Assembly: GCF_000304475.1 (NCBI RefSeq) | Contig: NC_018940.1 | Span: 1,116,001 to 1,180,000 of the forward strand | Reading direction: 5' to 3' | Source: Kazachstania africana CBS 2517 | Taxonomy: Eukaryota; Ascomycota; Saccharomycetes; Saccharomycetales; Saccharomycetaceae | DNA length: 64,000 nt | Shown: piece by piece, positions 9,808 to 20,030 of the stretch | Layout of the letters: each line of letters starts with the position of its first letter | Numbering within the stretch: the first letter of the stretch is position 1 | Translations under genes and position numbers: made by a program | Notes under the pieces: generated by a model | What the model saw: only the letters and a program-made list of their open reading frames with translations | Told to the model about the DNA's origin: nothing | The model's database searches: none

Positions 9808-10348
9808 TTAAAATTGAACAAAGCTATGAGGTTATGCCAAATAATGAGAGAGAAAAAAGCGAAGTACGTTATATAAGGAAAGTAAATAAATTGTATACTC
9901 TCTGATGCTCAGTTAGAAATGTAATGCCTGGTAGGTTTCACTTACAAATGCCCTTTTGAATCAATAGAAGAGTTTAACCGGCTTCTATTATGGACAGAAC
10001 TTGAAATGTATCCTGGTAGTTTTTATAATTAAAATGATGAGATTCGTTTGTTCGATGATAATGAACTTATGCAGAATATTGAACAATAGATTAGTGTAGC
10101 AATAAGAGATGAAGTTACTTATTATGATTTGGTATGTGAAATTTTTTGTCAAAATGGCGAGTTTTTGAGAAACGCCTTCATCCATTACACGACTTTTTTT
10201 TTGGGTGAAGAAGATATTTATGAGACAGTATTACAGAAATATTCCAGTTGGTTCGAACGTCAATAATCATAGTAGCGTAGATAGTGTGTATCTACTAATG
10301 ATCTATCAAATATATAATTATATAAAATTACAGGGATTTGAAGGAGGA
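9808..10348. other. Intergenic region, SEN1 promoter and CRN1 3' flank
   Basis: 541 bp, AT-rich. It must hold the SEN1 promoter and the CRN1 terminator. A 65-codon hydrophobic frame on the minus strand begins at a non-ATG codon and has no recognisable features, so I do not call it a gene. I see no RNA gene or repeat. Confidence 0.5.
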
Positions 10349-12211
10349 TTATTCCTTCTTCAATAAAAGATCGATCTTTTCTTCTAACTTTGCTAAACGC
10401 TCGTCTTTTTCCAAATTGGCCTTGAGAAGAGTATCGATAACAGTTTCCAAGCTAATCACCAGATTGGATAATTTTTCTACAGATTGCTTTAGTCCAAGAG
10501 ATTTAGCAGCTCCACCAGCGGAAGTTGAACTTTTAGAGTCTGTTGGTTCTTCCTTTTTAGCTACTTCCTTCTTTGATTCTTCTTTCTTTGGTTCTTCTTT
10601 CTTTGGTTCTTCTTTCTTTAGTTCTTCCTTCTTTGGTTCTTCTTTAACCACAGTATTAGGTTGAGAAGATGTTTTGATTTCGATGATATCGTCTTCATCA
10701 TCCCAAGTTGAGGTTTCTTTTGAGGGATCTTCAGCACCATTAATAGTATCTAAATCAGATGACCTCTGTAACAACTTGTCGACAGAACCGTCTGCTTTCA
10801 AGACATCACTTAAAGAGTTATTGTTGAGAGATTCCCCTAATGATCCGATAGAAGACTCTTTTTTTGGAAGATCTGAATCAACCGAGCTTTCCTTTTCCAC
10901 TGGCTTTTCAATGTTAGTAGTTTTCTTTTCGACTGGAGCCTCTTGTTCTTTTTTTGGTTCTTCCTTTTTTGCTGCATTAAAAGTTGGTTCAGCGCCATTG
11001 AACAGGGAGATCATGTTCATAAGAATCGGGCCATCCACAGATTTACCGGAAATCCAATCGGCAGCAGTCAAAGCAGGCTGTGCCGAAGGGCAATCTGGAT
11101 AAATATCTTCCTGAAATTCTTCAGATTTTCTTGGTACGTAGAAGGAAATAGGTTCAATACGTTGGTCGACGACAGTCTTATAACACTTTAAGACTTCATT
11201 TTCCTTGACATTGACGACACGCTTTGCAGCTACAGCAAACCCTCTTTGAGGTTCAGTGGAATGAAATTCAGAAAGCTCAAAAAGTTCGTCATTTTGAAAT
11301 TCATAGTATCTGATGTTACCGTCACCTTTACCTGCAACATATAGTATTTTATTACCATCATCATAGAATGGCATCAAAACACCAGAAGATTGATCGACGT
11401 TATAGAATCCTCCAAGGTCACCTTTTTCTAAATTGAAAGCATCCCAAATACCAATTTGACGGTCGCTTAATCTTGAAAAACCTGTGGTAGCTAATCTATC
11501 AGAGTTACCTAACCATATGACTCTTTGGGTTTTTGCACCTGCATGAGCTGCTCCCTCACTGACAATTTTTTCAGCTCTTATATCCCATACTCTCAATTTC
11601 TTATCACGGCCAACTGTAGCTAAGTGTGCACCATTATAGGAAAAGGACATTGACGTAACCATGTCCGGATGTTTCAACGTGTAAACAACTTCTCCTGTTT
11701 CAACGTTCCAGATCTTCACTGTGTAGTCTAATGAAGAAGACGCAAGGATATTTTCAGCCACTGGATGGAAGAGAACGTGACCAACTTTTCTACCATGGCC
11801 GGCTAACCACTTAACGGGTTTAACATCTTTTGGTTCATTGTCAGCATCAACATACTTATGAAAGGAGTAATCTTCTGGAATTTCCCAAATAGCAATTTTA
11901 CTGTCATCCGAACAGGAAGCAATTCTACGGTCGTTAAATGGATCAAAATCTGTGTCGAGAACCTGCGCGGTATGTCCTCTGAAAAGAGGAACCTGATCTG
12001 GAGCCTTCCCGACCTCCTCGACAGGAATAACTGCAAATGCACCACCACCTGAAGCGTTCCAATTAACAGACAAAAACTTACCATTTGTTTTAATTATATT
12101 AGAATCCCAGGCGTTATTAGTTACCTTAACATTTTCATATTGTAATTCTTTTTTGACACTTTGTCCAAAGACATGTCTATATTTAGAGGCACGAACAAAC
12201 TTCCCACTCAT
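10349..12211 (-). CDS. CRN1: Coronin, actin-binding WD40 protein
   Basis: 620 residues from the ATG at 12211 (S. cerevisiae Crn1 is 651). The N-terminus has the coronin signature (FVRASKYRHVFGQ), followed by seven-bladed WD40 repeats (RIASCSDDSKIAIWEI, ILASSSLDYTVKIWNV, LATVGRDKKLRVWDI) to about residue 400. Then comes a charged unique region with a KKEEP repeat array, and a C-terminal coiled coil (RLAKLEEKIDLLLKKE) that drives oligomerisation. Crn1 cross-links F-actin, regulates Arp2/3 at cortical patches and can contact microtubules through the unique region. The KKEEP array (plus-strand bases ~10550-10650) is an expanded microsatellite-like tract. Confidence 0.97.
   Translation of the reverse strand: MSGKFVRASKYRHVFGQSVKKELQYENVKVTNNAWDSNIIKTNGKFLSVNWNASGGGAFAVIPVEEVGKAPDQVPLFRGHTAQVLDTDFDPFNDRRIASCSDDSKIAIWEIPEDYSFHKYVDADNEPKDVKPVKWLAGHGRKVGHVLFHPVAENILASSSLDYTVKIWNVETGEVVYTLKHPDMVTSMSFSYNGAHLATVGRDKKLRVWDIRAEKIVSEGAAHAGAKTQRVIWLGNSDRLATTGFSRLSDRQIGIWDAFNLEKGDLGGFYNVDQSSGVLMPFYDDGNKILYVAGKGDGNIRYYEFQNDELFELSEFHSTEPQRGFAVAAKRVVNVKENEVLKCYKTVVDQRIEPISFYVPRKSEEFQEDIYPDCPSAQPALTAADWISGKSVDGPILMNMISLFNGAEPTFNAAKKEEPKKEQEAPVEKKTTNIEKPVEKESSVDSDLPKKESSIGSLGESLNNNSLSDVLKADGSVDKLLQRSSDLDTINGAEDPSKETSTWDDEDDIIEIKTSSQPNTVVKEEPKKEELKKEEPKKEEPKKEESKKEVAKKEEPTDSKSSTSAGGAAKSLGLKQSVEKLSNLVISLETVIDTLLKANLEKDERLAKLEEKIDLLLKKE
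10550..10650 (-). repeat. In-frame KKEEP-type tandem repeat inside CRN1
   Basis: The plus strand repeats units of the form GGTTCTTCTTTCTTT with small variations, about six to seven 15-bp copies, encoding alternating Lys-Lys-Glu-Glu-Pro blocks in the coronin unique region. Units 15 bp long keep the frame whatever their number, so copy number can vary between strains without breaking the protein. Confidence 0.85.
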
Positions 12212-12504
12212 ATTTCAACACTTATACGATCACTTTGTTAAAGCAGCTCACAATATTACCCTTTTACTGAATAAGACGAGTTTTGTCAGTGTCCTATGCA
12301 CTTCAAAATCAAAAAAGAAAACAACGTTGCTCAAAACTTCAACTTTCTTTTCTCGGACAGCCCAATAAATAAGTCGATATCTCGCGTACCTCAAGAAAAG
12401 AAAGATACTGTCATTTACACTTTCGATACAAATTTATTAATGCGAAGAGAATTTTTCTTAATATAGAGACTGTTATTTTTGCTATATAGAATATTCCCTA
12501 TATA

Positions 12505-14454
12505 TTAAGTACTGAATAAAAGGACTTTGCCCTTCTTCTTTTTTCTACCTTTGCTTTTTCCCGATGATTGACTGTTGTCTGTTTCTTGCTGCATTCTTTG
12601 TAATAGCATATCTTCAAAATCTTGGTTTTCCCTGGAAGTCTTTTCATCTGGTATTACTGATATAGAAGTACCCCAGATGGTCCTTTCTTCGTAAGATTTC
12701 TTTTTGCTTGAATCTTCGTTTTCACTTGCGGTTCCCAAAGGTGTTTTAGAAGGTGGTAGTGAAGTTAGCGCCAAATTTGAGTCCCCGACGGTATTTAAAT
12801 GTATCATGTCACTTGTTGGAGTATAATTGCTGTAGTCCCTTCTGTAAAATTCAGCTTGTTCTTCCTCTAGTTTTTGTTGATATAGTTTCTTTCTTTTATC
12901 TTCTTTTTGCTTTTTAATTTTAAACTCTCTTCTACGTGAATTTAATTCAGATGCAAATTGACTATAGATTTCTTTCGTAACAAACGGCACATTTCTCCAA
13001 TCAATGTCAACAAATGCAATTTCGGTTCCTATGGGAAGGTATGATATATATTTGTGTCTGCGGATCAGCTGTTCTGTTACAATAGATCCATAATGGACAT
13101 TCTCGACGATAGCTTCTAAAATGTCAGGAAATTTACTGTAATTATGAAAGACGGTTAGTAAAATCTTAATATCTAAAGGAGATAAGAAAAATTTAGTTGG
13201 TGAATGGAAAGTTGTCTGAAGAAAAAAATGTGCAGTGGAGTCGTCATATATTGATTTGACATCTGTATCCAGATCTAAACGATCCAAAGCTTCAGTGATC
13301 GTGTTAGTTAGGTTGTCTGCTTCCTCCGAAAGGACTGAGGCTATTTTTGTATTCACATCTTCAATTGCCAGTTTCGAATACTTTTCATCTTGATTGTATA
13401 GCGCTTTATCAATATCAAGTTGAACTTTGATGGCATCGATATCCTGTTGGAGTAACTCTAAGCTATATTGTGTATCACACTTAACGATTCGTCCAAATGA
13501 TGCAACTTCTTTCAAATGTACTGGAGGAAAGTTGCCAATTTTCCTGGGATCTCTTTTTAGTGTTACTGGTAACGGCAGCATTGATTCGAGTGGTTTACAC
13601 ATCAAATAGAATGTTGAAACAATTCCTGGACTAGGAGACTGCTTAAAGACTGGAATGGTATTCTCCTCTTCATAAACAACGGGCTTCACTCTTTGTGGTC
13701 TTATAATGCTGCCACACAGCGGGCAATCCTTATATTTCTTCTTCTTTGTGTATCCTGTTTCTTTGTTCGTAATAGTTTCATCTATAGAAAAGAAATTGAT
13801 CAAACAACTGCAACAAAATATGTGACCACAGGTCACCATCCTTGGAGCCACGGGCTCCTCACACAAACAAATTGGACAATTTTGACCTTTTGGTACGATT
13901 ACTCCCACCACTTTTTCATCTGGGATCGGAATATTGGGGTCACAAGACTGTTCTTCGTAATCATACCTACCATTTACAAGCATCCGGTAGTTGACATTGA
14001 TAAATGAATCGCCTACTAAATTAATATGCTCCCTACCACGTTCATTTCTCCTTAAATTTCTTCTAGCCTTTACGTCAAGGTCTTTTGATCTTTCAATTTC
14101 AGGTAGTTGGAAATCTAGTAGATGGTTGATTGAAACTTGTGTTCTACGTCCTCTTAATTTGAAATCACCACTCGTTAATTCCTCTTGTATGGAAAGATCT
14201 AAATCATAGCCATGTTCATTTTTTAAGTTTTCTGCCCTGGCATAGTTTTGTTGTCTTCTGTGTTGACCCATTCTGCGTCTGCGACCATGATTGTTGGTGG
14301 ACTTCTGACCTCCACGAGCTCTATTCGAAGAACTCTTTTCTTTTTTAGAATTCCTCTTCTCTATGGAGCTATTATGCATTGGTCCATCTTTCTTATCTTC
14401 AACTTCATTTTTTTTAGGAAAATTGGCGTCTGGTCTACTGTTTGTAGAGGACAT
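12505..14454 (-). CDS. MAG2: Mag2, RING-type E3 ubiquitin ligase (RNF10 family)
   Basis: 649 residues from the ATG at 14454 (S. cerevisiae Mag2 670). A C3HC4 RING lies at about residues 193-250: CPICLCEE, then CGHIFCCSCL, then CPLCGSIIRP. The N-terminal third is basic and Asn/Arg-rich (RGGQ, HGRRRRMGQHRRQQ), and the C-terminus ends in a basic tract (GKSKGRKKKKGK). In yeast Mag2 ubiquitinates ribosomal protein uS3 on stalled or defective 40S subunits, the first step of 18S non-functional rRNA decay; the human counterpart is RNF10. Position between CRN1 and TDA5 agrees with YLR427W. Confidence 0.93.
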   Translation of the reverse strand: MSSTNSRPDANFPKKNEVEDKKDGPMHNSSIEKRNSKKEKSSSNRARGGQKSTNNHGRRRRMGQHRRQQNYARAENLKNEHGYDLDLSIQEELTSGDFKLRGRRTQVSINHLLDFQLPEIERSKDLDVKARRNLRRNERGREHINLVGDSFINVNYRMLVNGRYDYEEQSCDPNIPIPDEKVVGVIVPKGQNCPICLCEEPVAPRMVTCGHIFCCSCLINFFSIDETITNKETGYTKKKKYKDCPLCGSIIRPQRVKPVVYEEENTIPVFKQSPSPGIVSTFYLMCKPLESMLPLPVTLKRDPRKIGNFPPVHLKEVASFGRIVKCDTQYSLELLQQDIDAIKVQLDIDKALYNQDEKYSKLAIEDVNTKIASVLSEEADNLTNTITEALDRLDLDTDVKSIYDDSTAHFFLQTTFHSPTKFFLSPLDIKILLTVFHNYSKFPDILEAIVENVHYGSIVTEQLIRRHKYISYLPIGTEIAFVDIDWRNVPFVTKEIYSQFASELNSRRREFKIKKQKEDKRKKLYQQKLEEEQAEFYRRDYSNYTPTSDMIHLNTVGDSNLALTSLPPSKTPLGTASENEDSSKKKSYEERTIWGTSISVIPDEKTSRENQDFEDMLLQRMQQETDNSQSSGKSKGRKKKKGKVLLFST

Positions 14455-14848
14455 TTATATCTAATGTAGTGCTATACCTATAATCTAGAATAAGATCCAA
14501 TGCAACATAAAAGGTTCCAAAAACTTATCGTTTTCCTTGGTTATTAAGTGATAGTTGGACGAGAGAGGTGACACAATAGCCCTTAATAGTTCGACAGTGT
14601 GCTAATTAAGTTTGTCTTGGGTGCTTTTCAGTATTTTATCTTCAAGCATGATGAGAATACTTCCATCATGGATTGATTACCTTACTCTTCGCTTTTCTTT
14701 AATATTATTACCCGGTACGTCCCAGAAAAAAGTAAATCAACTTTTAAAAATAAACGACAGCATCACATTAATATGTACTTTTTATAAAGTCAGTCTAAGA
14801 AAATCCTTATATGAATTTATATGTGTCATAATTTCGATGTCATATTTT
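14455..14848. other. Intergenic region between MAG2 and TDA5
   Basis: 394 bp containing the MAG2 promoter and the TDA5 3' flank. I see only shadow frames, no RNA gene and no clear factor site. Confidence 0.5.
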
Positions 14849-15902
14849 TTATTTTCCATCTGGTAAGCATTCATCCATTTTAGAGAGTTTTCTCAACATT
14901 ATTTGGATGGAAAAAGGCATTGACATGAGCATGTGAGCGAAATAAGCATAGAATGGCTCGTTGATAGAACCTCTTTCACCTCTTTCACTACACTGTAATA
15001 TTTTTTCTGCTAGATTGTCAACGTCTAAAACAGGCGCAAAAAACTGACGAGGGGGCTCAAAGCCACTAAACATGCCTGTGTTCAATTGTCCTGGAGTCAC
15101 TAACAGTAATCTAATATCAGAACGATTTTTCGTCATAAGCTCGAATCCATATGATTGATGAAATGCTATCAAAGCAGCTTTACTTACAGCGTAGCTTGTA
15201 ACTTTAGCCGGCGTGACAATCCCCAGTGTGCTTGCTATATTCACTATGTAGCACTGACTGTGTAAGTTTGTCTCCGAGGCCTTAGGAACTAGAGCTTGAA
15301 TCAATTTGATAGGTGCCATCGTATTTACGGCACATATATTTTCAAAGTCGAGTATGTCCACTTCATCAAAGTTCTTGAAGGACGATCTCACTCCCGCATT
15401 GTTAATGATCATTCTAATTTGGCCAGAGTATAATTGTTTAATGGATTTGATGGCATCGTTCAACTCAGTATCATTTCCTAAATTGCACTTCAGTTGAACC
15501 AACCGCTTATTTTCCATCTTCAGTTCTTGTAGATCAATATTTACAATGGTGATGTTGGGGTACTTGGAAAACAGCCTGTAGACTATCGCCTTACCTAATC
15601 CATTGCTTCCACCAGTAATAACTACAACGGCATTGTTATAGTCGCTTAGTTTCTTCCAATCTCGAGCCCCATAACATTTATACCATGAATTAATACTCAA
15701 AAAAACATTCAAGCAAACAGAATAGAAAATTGATATTATTTTAACAGTTTGGGGAATTCTTTATTTTAGATCGGTTAGTTTGGTTGGAAGAAGGCTATGA
15801 AGAAAAACGACATTGAACATACTCTCTGAAGGGAACAAACAATATGCTTGGATATTGTAATAATGGTAGCAGTATATACTTAATTAATATATCGATACTC
15901 AT
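14849..15902 (-). CDS. TDA5: Tda5, short-chain dehydrogenase/reductase, two exons
   Basis: The minus-strand frame has no ATG at its 5' end, so I looked for an upstream exon. Exon 1 runs 15902-15823 (26 codons plus 2 bases), the intron 15822-15759, and exon 2 15758-14849. The 5' splice site is GTATGT, a branch-like AACTAAC lies at 15780-15774, and the intron ends AAAG. Phase matches exactly and gives 329 residues, close to S. cerevisiae Tda5 (326), which I recall as also being spliced. Exon 1 encodes a hydrophobic N-terminus (ILIKYILLPLLQYPSILFV) that with the start of exon 2 forms a membrane anchor. The Rossmann motif TGGSNGLG, the NNAG motif and the catalytic YAVSK box mark an SDR enzyme. 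Substrate is unknown. Confidence 0.88.
15759..15822 (-). other. TDA5 spliceosomal intron, 64 nt
   Basis: Read on the minus strand, the intron starts GTATGT at 15822-15817 and ends AG at 15760-15759. A branch-site-like AACTAAC (one mismatch to TACTAAC) lies 16 nt before the end. It interrupts a codon after its second base. Without splicing, an in-frame TAA in the intron separates the two coding parts. The length is short but within the range of yeast introns. Confidence 0.82.
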
Positions 15903-15988
15903 CTCATTTAGAATGGAAACGCTTCACAATTGGGCGAGGCTTTGGTCAAAGGTTGAATAACCATTTTTCAGTTTCGAAAATTTTCTTA

Positions 15989-15999
15989 TTTTATATTTT
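15989..15999. other. Match to the ARS consensus between TDA5 and TUS1
   Basis: TTTTATATTTT is an 11/11 match to the Saccharomyces ACS (WTTTAYRTTTW) in a short AT-rich intergenic space. Such matches are frequent in AT-rich DNA, so origin activity is only a possibility. Confidence 0.2.
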
Positions 16000-16121
16000 G
16001 TTGCATGACATTGCCATATTGGTAAAAGACTGCAACGCACCTGCTAAAAAAAGGTTATTTGTGGTATAAGCACAAGTTCAGAAATGCTTTTATGAATTAT
16101 ATACGTAAATAAAATGTCCAT

Positions 16122-19100
16122 TTATATCTCACCGGTTCTGCATTCAAGTAATATCTGTCTATCTGCAATGTTTGGATGGCTCAATGTTATAATAGCCGCA
16201 TCTTTCTCCTCAAAACTTAGTAACTGCACTTTTTTCCCTTTGATAATTTGAGTTGGGATCAATTTGGACATAGAAGCGTCCGGATTTTTTAGACTGTATA
16301 TTTGTATTAGACTGTCTCCAGTCAATATTAAATTTCCCATGTATAAAGTAGCGCCCGAACAATGAAAATCTAGAACTAAGACATCCTCAGTCCAATTGGG
16401 CATTTGGCCAAATTGATCAATTTTTATTACAGCTTCATCATATACAATGAGAAAGAATTGGGTGTGTGGCATCTGAAAGCATGCAATTGGCTTAGTTTTG
16501 TTCAAGATAATATCTTTCTTTACATATTCAGCCATTTTTTGCCTGGAAGAGTCTTTTTTAGAAGACGATTCTATTGTGGTCTTGAATGGGTTTGTACTCA
16601 AATGGGTCGAAGATAACTGTTCAAAAGTTTTTCTATCATTCAGAAAACTCGGTAACACAATCCCATCATCGTTAAACGTACAATTGTATAATATAGCGCC
16701 TCTGCTACTACAAACAATAAAACACTTCTTGAGTATCACAATATTCACAACTCCTGTAATTCTTAAACCACTTGTTGATGTTGGTAGTTTGTATTCTTTG
16801 TACTCTTTGAAATATTTGAGTGCTCTAGTTATCTGATCAAGTTCTGGTGTTAGAATATGCACCTTCCCCTTCCGCTCGTAGAACAAATGTCTTGAATTGT
16901 CAAAATCTTCAGCAAATTTAAAGTACTCAACTTTATCCCTTATGACAATTCCAACAAGTAAATCATCGATCAAGTTATTAGTGGGATCATAATATGCACC
17001 AATAATATTCTGAAGATTGAAATATATCAAATTCTTATTATCCAAGACAAAAAGAATACCAAGCTTTTGATTAACCTCCATTCTTCTGATAGAATTACAT
17101 TTAACCACTCTGACAAATTTAGCATCTACATCAGTTTCTAATCTAAGCAGTAATCCATAATTTGTTGCCACCAACATGAATTTGCTGTCCTGAAAATTAA
17201 AATATACAGCTCCTAAAAGGGTACTTCTCATGGGATGAACGACTTTATTATGATGATTTTTCCTTTCATAACTCCTCAAAGCTTTATCAAGCTCTGAGCC
17301 ATCTGGGGCAACTGGTAAATTTGATGGTGCAGCTTTATCAGGATATGCAAACTGTGTAGATAGAATATTGAAACTTAGACCGTTTTGGAAGGACCTTTTG
17401 CCATTGTTGCGCAGACTTGTCATTATATTATCTACCCAACGATCTTTCTCATTTGCATTGGATGCAAGGAACGTAAAAGATTCATTAGTGGCTGTATTCC
17501 TTATTTTGAAGGATAGTTCACCTTCGTTAGGGTTGGAATTTGATATTCCTGTTGAATATTGTTTTTGATCATTTTGCCAAGCTTTAGCAGCAGATGCTAC
17601 GCCCAGAAGATGTGAAGGAACAGATGTGATAGGAGAAGACACAATGTGCCCCAAAGGCCCTTCTTTAGAGAAGGGATTCATAGTTATGTCTGTACTATCT
17701 TTGATAGTATTTTTTTTTTCCAAATTTAAGTAGTCAATAGGTATTGGTCTTTCCATTAGTTTATAGCTCACATTGTCATTTTTTGTTATGGGCTCCATTA
17801 TTAAGAAATAGTTATCCAAAAGCGCAATAAAGACGGGTGTAGGATCCAAAATCAGTTCCCTTTTCTTCATTACAAGACCTGCCTGTATGAGCCTCCTATC
17901 AATATCAGACAATCCAAGATCTAATCTATTTTGCTTTTCGTTCTTCTCTCCCATCTCTTTATTAGATACATTGTTGTACGCCACTGTGTTATCACTATCT
18001 GTTTTATCAAACACTATCTGTCTCGAGAGACGGATCAAATTTCTATGATCAATTGCTTCACCGTGTATCTTGTCTACGCTGGCGCTTAGTTTTTCTACAT
18101 TTGCAATGGCGGTTTTGAGTAACTCTGAATCTTCTATTGAAGGATCAGTGTTTTTCAATATAGATGCCAACGTAATGGGCATATTCTGTAAAGATTTAAA
18201 GAAGCCTCCAAAAAAAATAACATCATGGTACATTTTAGAACGAGTAATCTCCGGTGAATTATCTATCTCATTCAGCCATTTTGAAAAACTCGTTTTATGC
18301 TTCTTTTCCCACGTAATAATTTCATGTACCGTAGCCATAGATTTAGCATACTCTAAGTAAATATTCTGTGCTGCATTACACCATTTCAAATAAATTTTTC
18401 CTATACCGTCAATGAATTTTCCTTTTGTTTTTATTTTCCAAAATATTGGATCTAGCAAATACTCTTTATGCAACTGAATCAAAGGTTCAAATATTTTGAA
18501 GGCTAAGTTCGAGAATTCAGGATCCTCAGGTAACAAGGCGGCATCGAACTTCTTACCATATATTTCTACAGCTGCATTTGCCATGTTTAGGGATCTTTCC
18601 TCCAGAATAATTAAATCAAAAATAAAACTTTGTCTTTGAATTTCTCTAGGATTTATCTCAGAAAGATCCTCTTCGGTAAGATGCCAATAGTCTGTCCAAA
18701 GTCCAACCGAAGTATTGATAACCTCCGAGATTTTGATCTGCCCTCTGTTTCTTCTGGACAGCCTATTGGTGCATCCATAGGAGTAACAAGATAGAGACTC
18801 ATTTTCGTCATATGCTGCATCTAGGAATGAATAGCATGGAAGCAGTTCTGTAAAAATGCCTTGAACCTCCAAGCCTGCAATGATAATTGTTATCTCATTG
18901 TCACTTCCGAGGATATCTTGCGCGTCATTGTGTTCCGCCGTTGTATCCTGACAGTCTGATCTTTCAAATCTTATCGCATGTTGGATAACTAGAGAGGCGA
19001 TAATTTTGTCAACATTAGAATCAATTGTGTCTTGATCAAAATTTTGAGGTAATTGGAACTCTAATAATCTCTGGATAACCTGGTAAAACTCAATTTTTCC

Positions 19101-20030
19101 AAATATAAATTCATTGAACCACTCAAAGTAAATTTTAAGTATCCATTCATATATGTCAGATAGTTTGCTTATATTGTAACATTGATATAACTTATTCTCA
19201 TCCAATAATTCAATAATAAAGCGATGAGTCGGTTCAGTTATACTGGGTATTAATTCAAGAGGCTTTGCCCCATAAAGGGAGTTAAAACTACTATGTCTAG
19301 CAGTAGAGTTATTGAATGTATAATTTGAGTCAGAATAGTAGCTTTCAATATCATCGGAGACCTTACCCATCCAGCTTGTATTTCTTGAGTTTGTTAATGG
19401 AGGTGGAGGTCTACTGTAGAAGTCGAGTTCATCAAGTGGTGTTGAAATTTCCTTCATAGAGTCGGCATCTGAAAATGGAATTGCTATCAATCCTGTACGC
19501 TGATATCCACTGTCAAGACGCTCTTGTTCTTGTATAACAATATCAGATGCATCATCTCCAACAAAAGGAGATTTGTAGACTCTAGCTAAAGACCTTTTAT
19601 GGCTTTCTATAGATGTAATAGGAGTAGACATATGTCGGACTGAGTCCTCACCAACAAATGGGGAATGCTGTGGAGAACCTCTATTGCGGTAAACGCTTGG
19701 AGATGAATCACCTGGTGATGACGGTGGAGGTGGTCTTCTCAACTTGTGCACTGTTTTGGAAGATCTGTGGATTGATGGAGACTGAGCTGACCTAGGATGA
19801 TTGGAAACAGGACTCTCTGAAAAGTTATGAGATGTAATTATGGTGCCCGCATATTGATCGCTCTCTTCCTGTTCTTTCTGTCCTCCTGTATTCTGAATTA
19901 ACTCATCCACAAAAGATCTTCGAGTATTCAATGGGGGTAGTTTTGGTAATTCCATCCCATCATGAGTATTACTAGACCTATCTATATCGCCATCGAGGTG
20001 TTTGTTGTCACTAACGAAACTCGTAAACAT
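16122..20030 (-). CDS. TUS1: Tus1, Rho1 guanine nucleotide exchange factor
   Basis: 1302 residues from the ATG at 20030 (S. cerevisiae Tus1 1307). The N-terminal ~260 residues are disordered, Ser/Pro-rich and contain several SPFVGDD-like motifs. A Dbl-homology exchange domain lies at about residues 460-655 (RQSFIFDLIILEERSLNM onward), followed by a PH region at about 700-860 and a C-terminal citron-homology (CNH) domain from about 900 to the end. Tus1 activates Rho1 in the cell-wall-integrity pathway and at the bud neck during cytokinesis, and is phosphorylated by CDK and Cdc5 in its N-terminus. It is the last of the five head-to-tail minus-strand genes. Confidence 0.95.
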   Translation of the reverse strand: MFTSFVSDNKHLDGDIDRSSNTHDGMELPKLPPLNTRRSFVDELIQNTGGQKEQEESDQYAGTIITSHNFSESPVSNHPRSAQSPSIHRSSKTVHKLRRPPPPSSPGDSSPSVYRNRGSPQHSPFVGEDSVRHMSTPITSIESHKRSLARVYKSPFVGDDASDIVIQEQERLDSGYQRTGLIAIPFSDADSMKEISTPLDELDFYSRPPPPLTNSRNTSWMGKVSDDIESYYSDSNYTFNNSTARHSSFNSLYGAKPLELIPSITEPTHRFIIELLDENKLYQCYNISKLSDIYEWILKIYFEWFNEFIFGKIEFYQVIQRLLEFQLPQNFDQDTIDSNVDKIIASLVIQHAIRFERSDCQDTTAEHNDAQDILGSDNEITIIIAGLEVQGIFTELLPCYSFLDAAYDENESLSCYSYGCTNRLSRRNRGQIKISEVINTSVGLWTDYWHLTEEDLSEINPREIQRQSFIFDLIILEERSLNMANAAVEIYGKKFDAALLPEDPEFSNLAFKIFEPLIQLHKEYLLDPIFWKIKTKGKFIDGIGKIYLKWCNAAQNIYLEYAKSMATVHEIITWEKKHKTSFSKWLNEIDNSPEITRSKMYHDVIFFGGFFKSLQNMPITLASILKNTDPSIEDSELLKTAIANVEKLSASVDKIHGEAIDHRNLIRLSRQIVFDKTDSDNTVAYNNVSNKEMGEKNEKQNRLDLGLSDIDRRLIQAGLVMKKRELILDPTPVFIALLDNYFLIMEPITKNDNVSYKLMERPIPIDYLNLEKKNTIKDSTDITMNPFSKEGPLGHIVSSPITSVPSHLLGVASAAKAWQNDQKQYSTGISNSNPNEGELSFKIRNTATNESFTFLASNANEKDRWVDNIMTSLRNNGKRSFQNGLSFNILSTQFAYPDKAAPSNLPVAPDGSELDKALRSYERKNHHNKVVHPMRSTLLGAVYFNFQDSKFMLVATNYGLLLRLETDVDAKFVRVVKCNSIRRMEVNQKLGILFVLDNKNLIYFNLQNIIGAYYDPTNNLIDDLLVGIVIRDKVEYFKFAEDFDNSRHLFYERKGKVHILTPELDQITRALKYFKEYKEYKLPTSTSGLRITGVVNIVILKKCFIVCSSRGAILYNCTFNDDGIVLPSFLNDRKTFEQLSSTHLSTNPFKTTIESSSKKDSSRQKMAEYVKKDIILNKTKPIACFQMPHTQFFLIVYDEAVIKIDQFGQMPNWTEDVLVLDFHCSGATLYMGNLILTGDSLIQIYSLKNPDASMSKLIPTQIIKGKKVQLLSFEEKDAAIITLSHPNIADRQILLECRTGEI

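Noticed and set aside
9988..10185. 65-codon hydrophobic frame on the minus strand upstream of SEN1
   Set aside because: It starts at a non-ATG codon and its AT-rich composition explains the hydrophobic residues.
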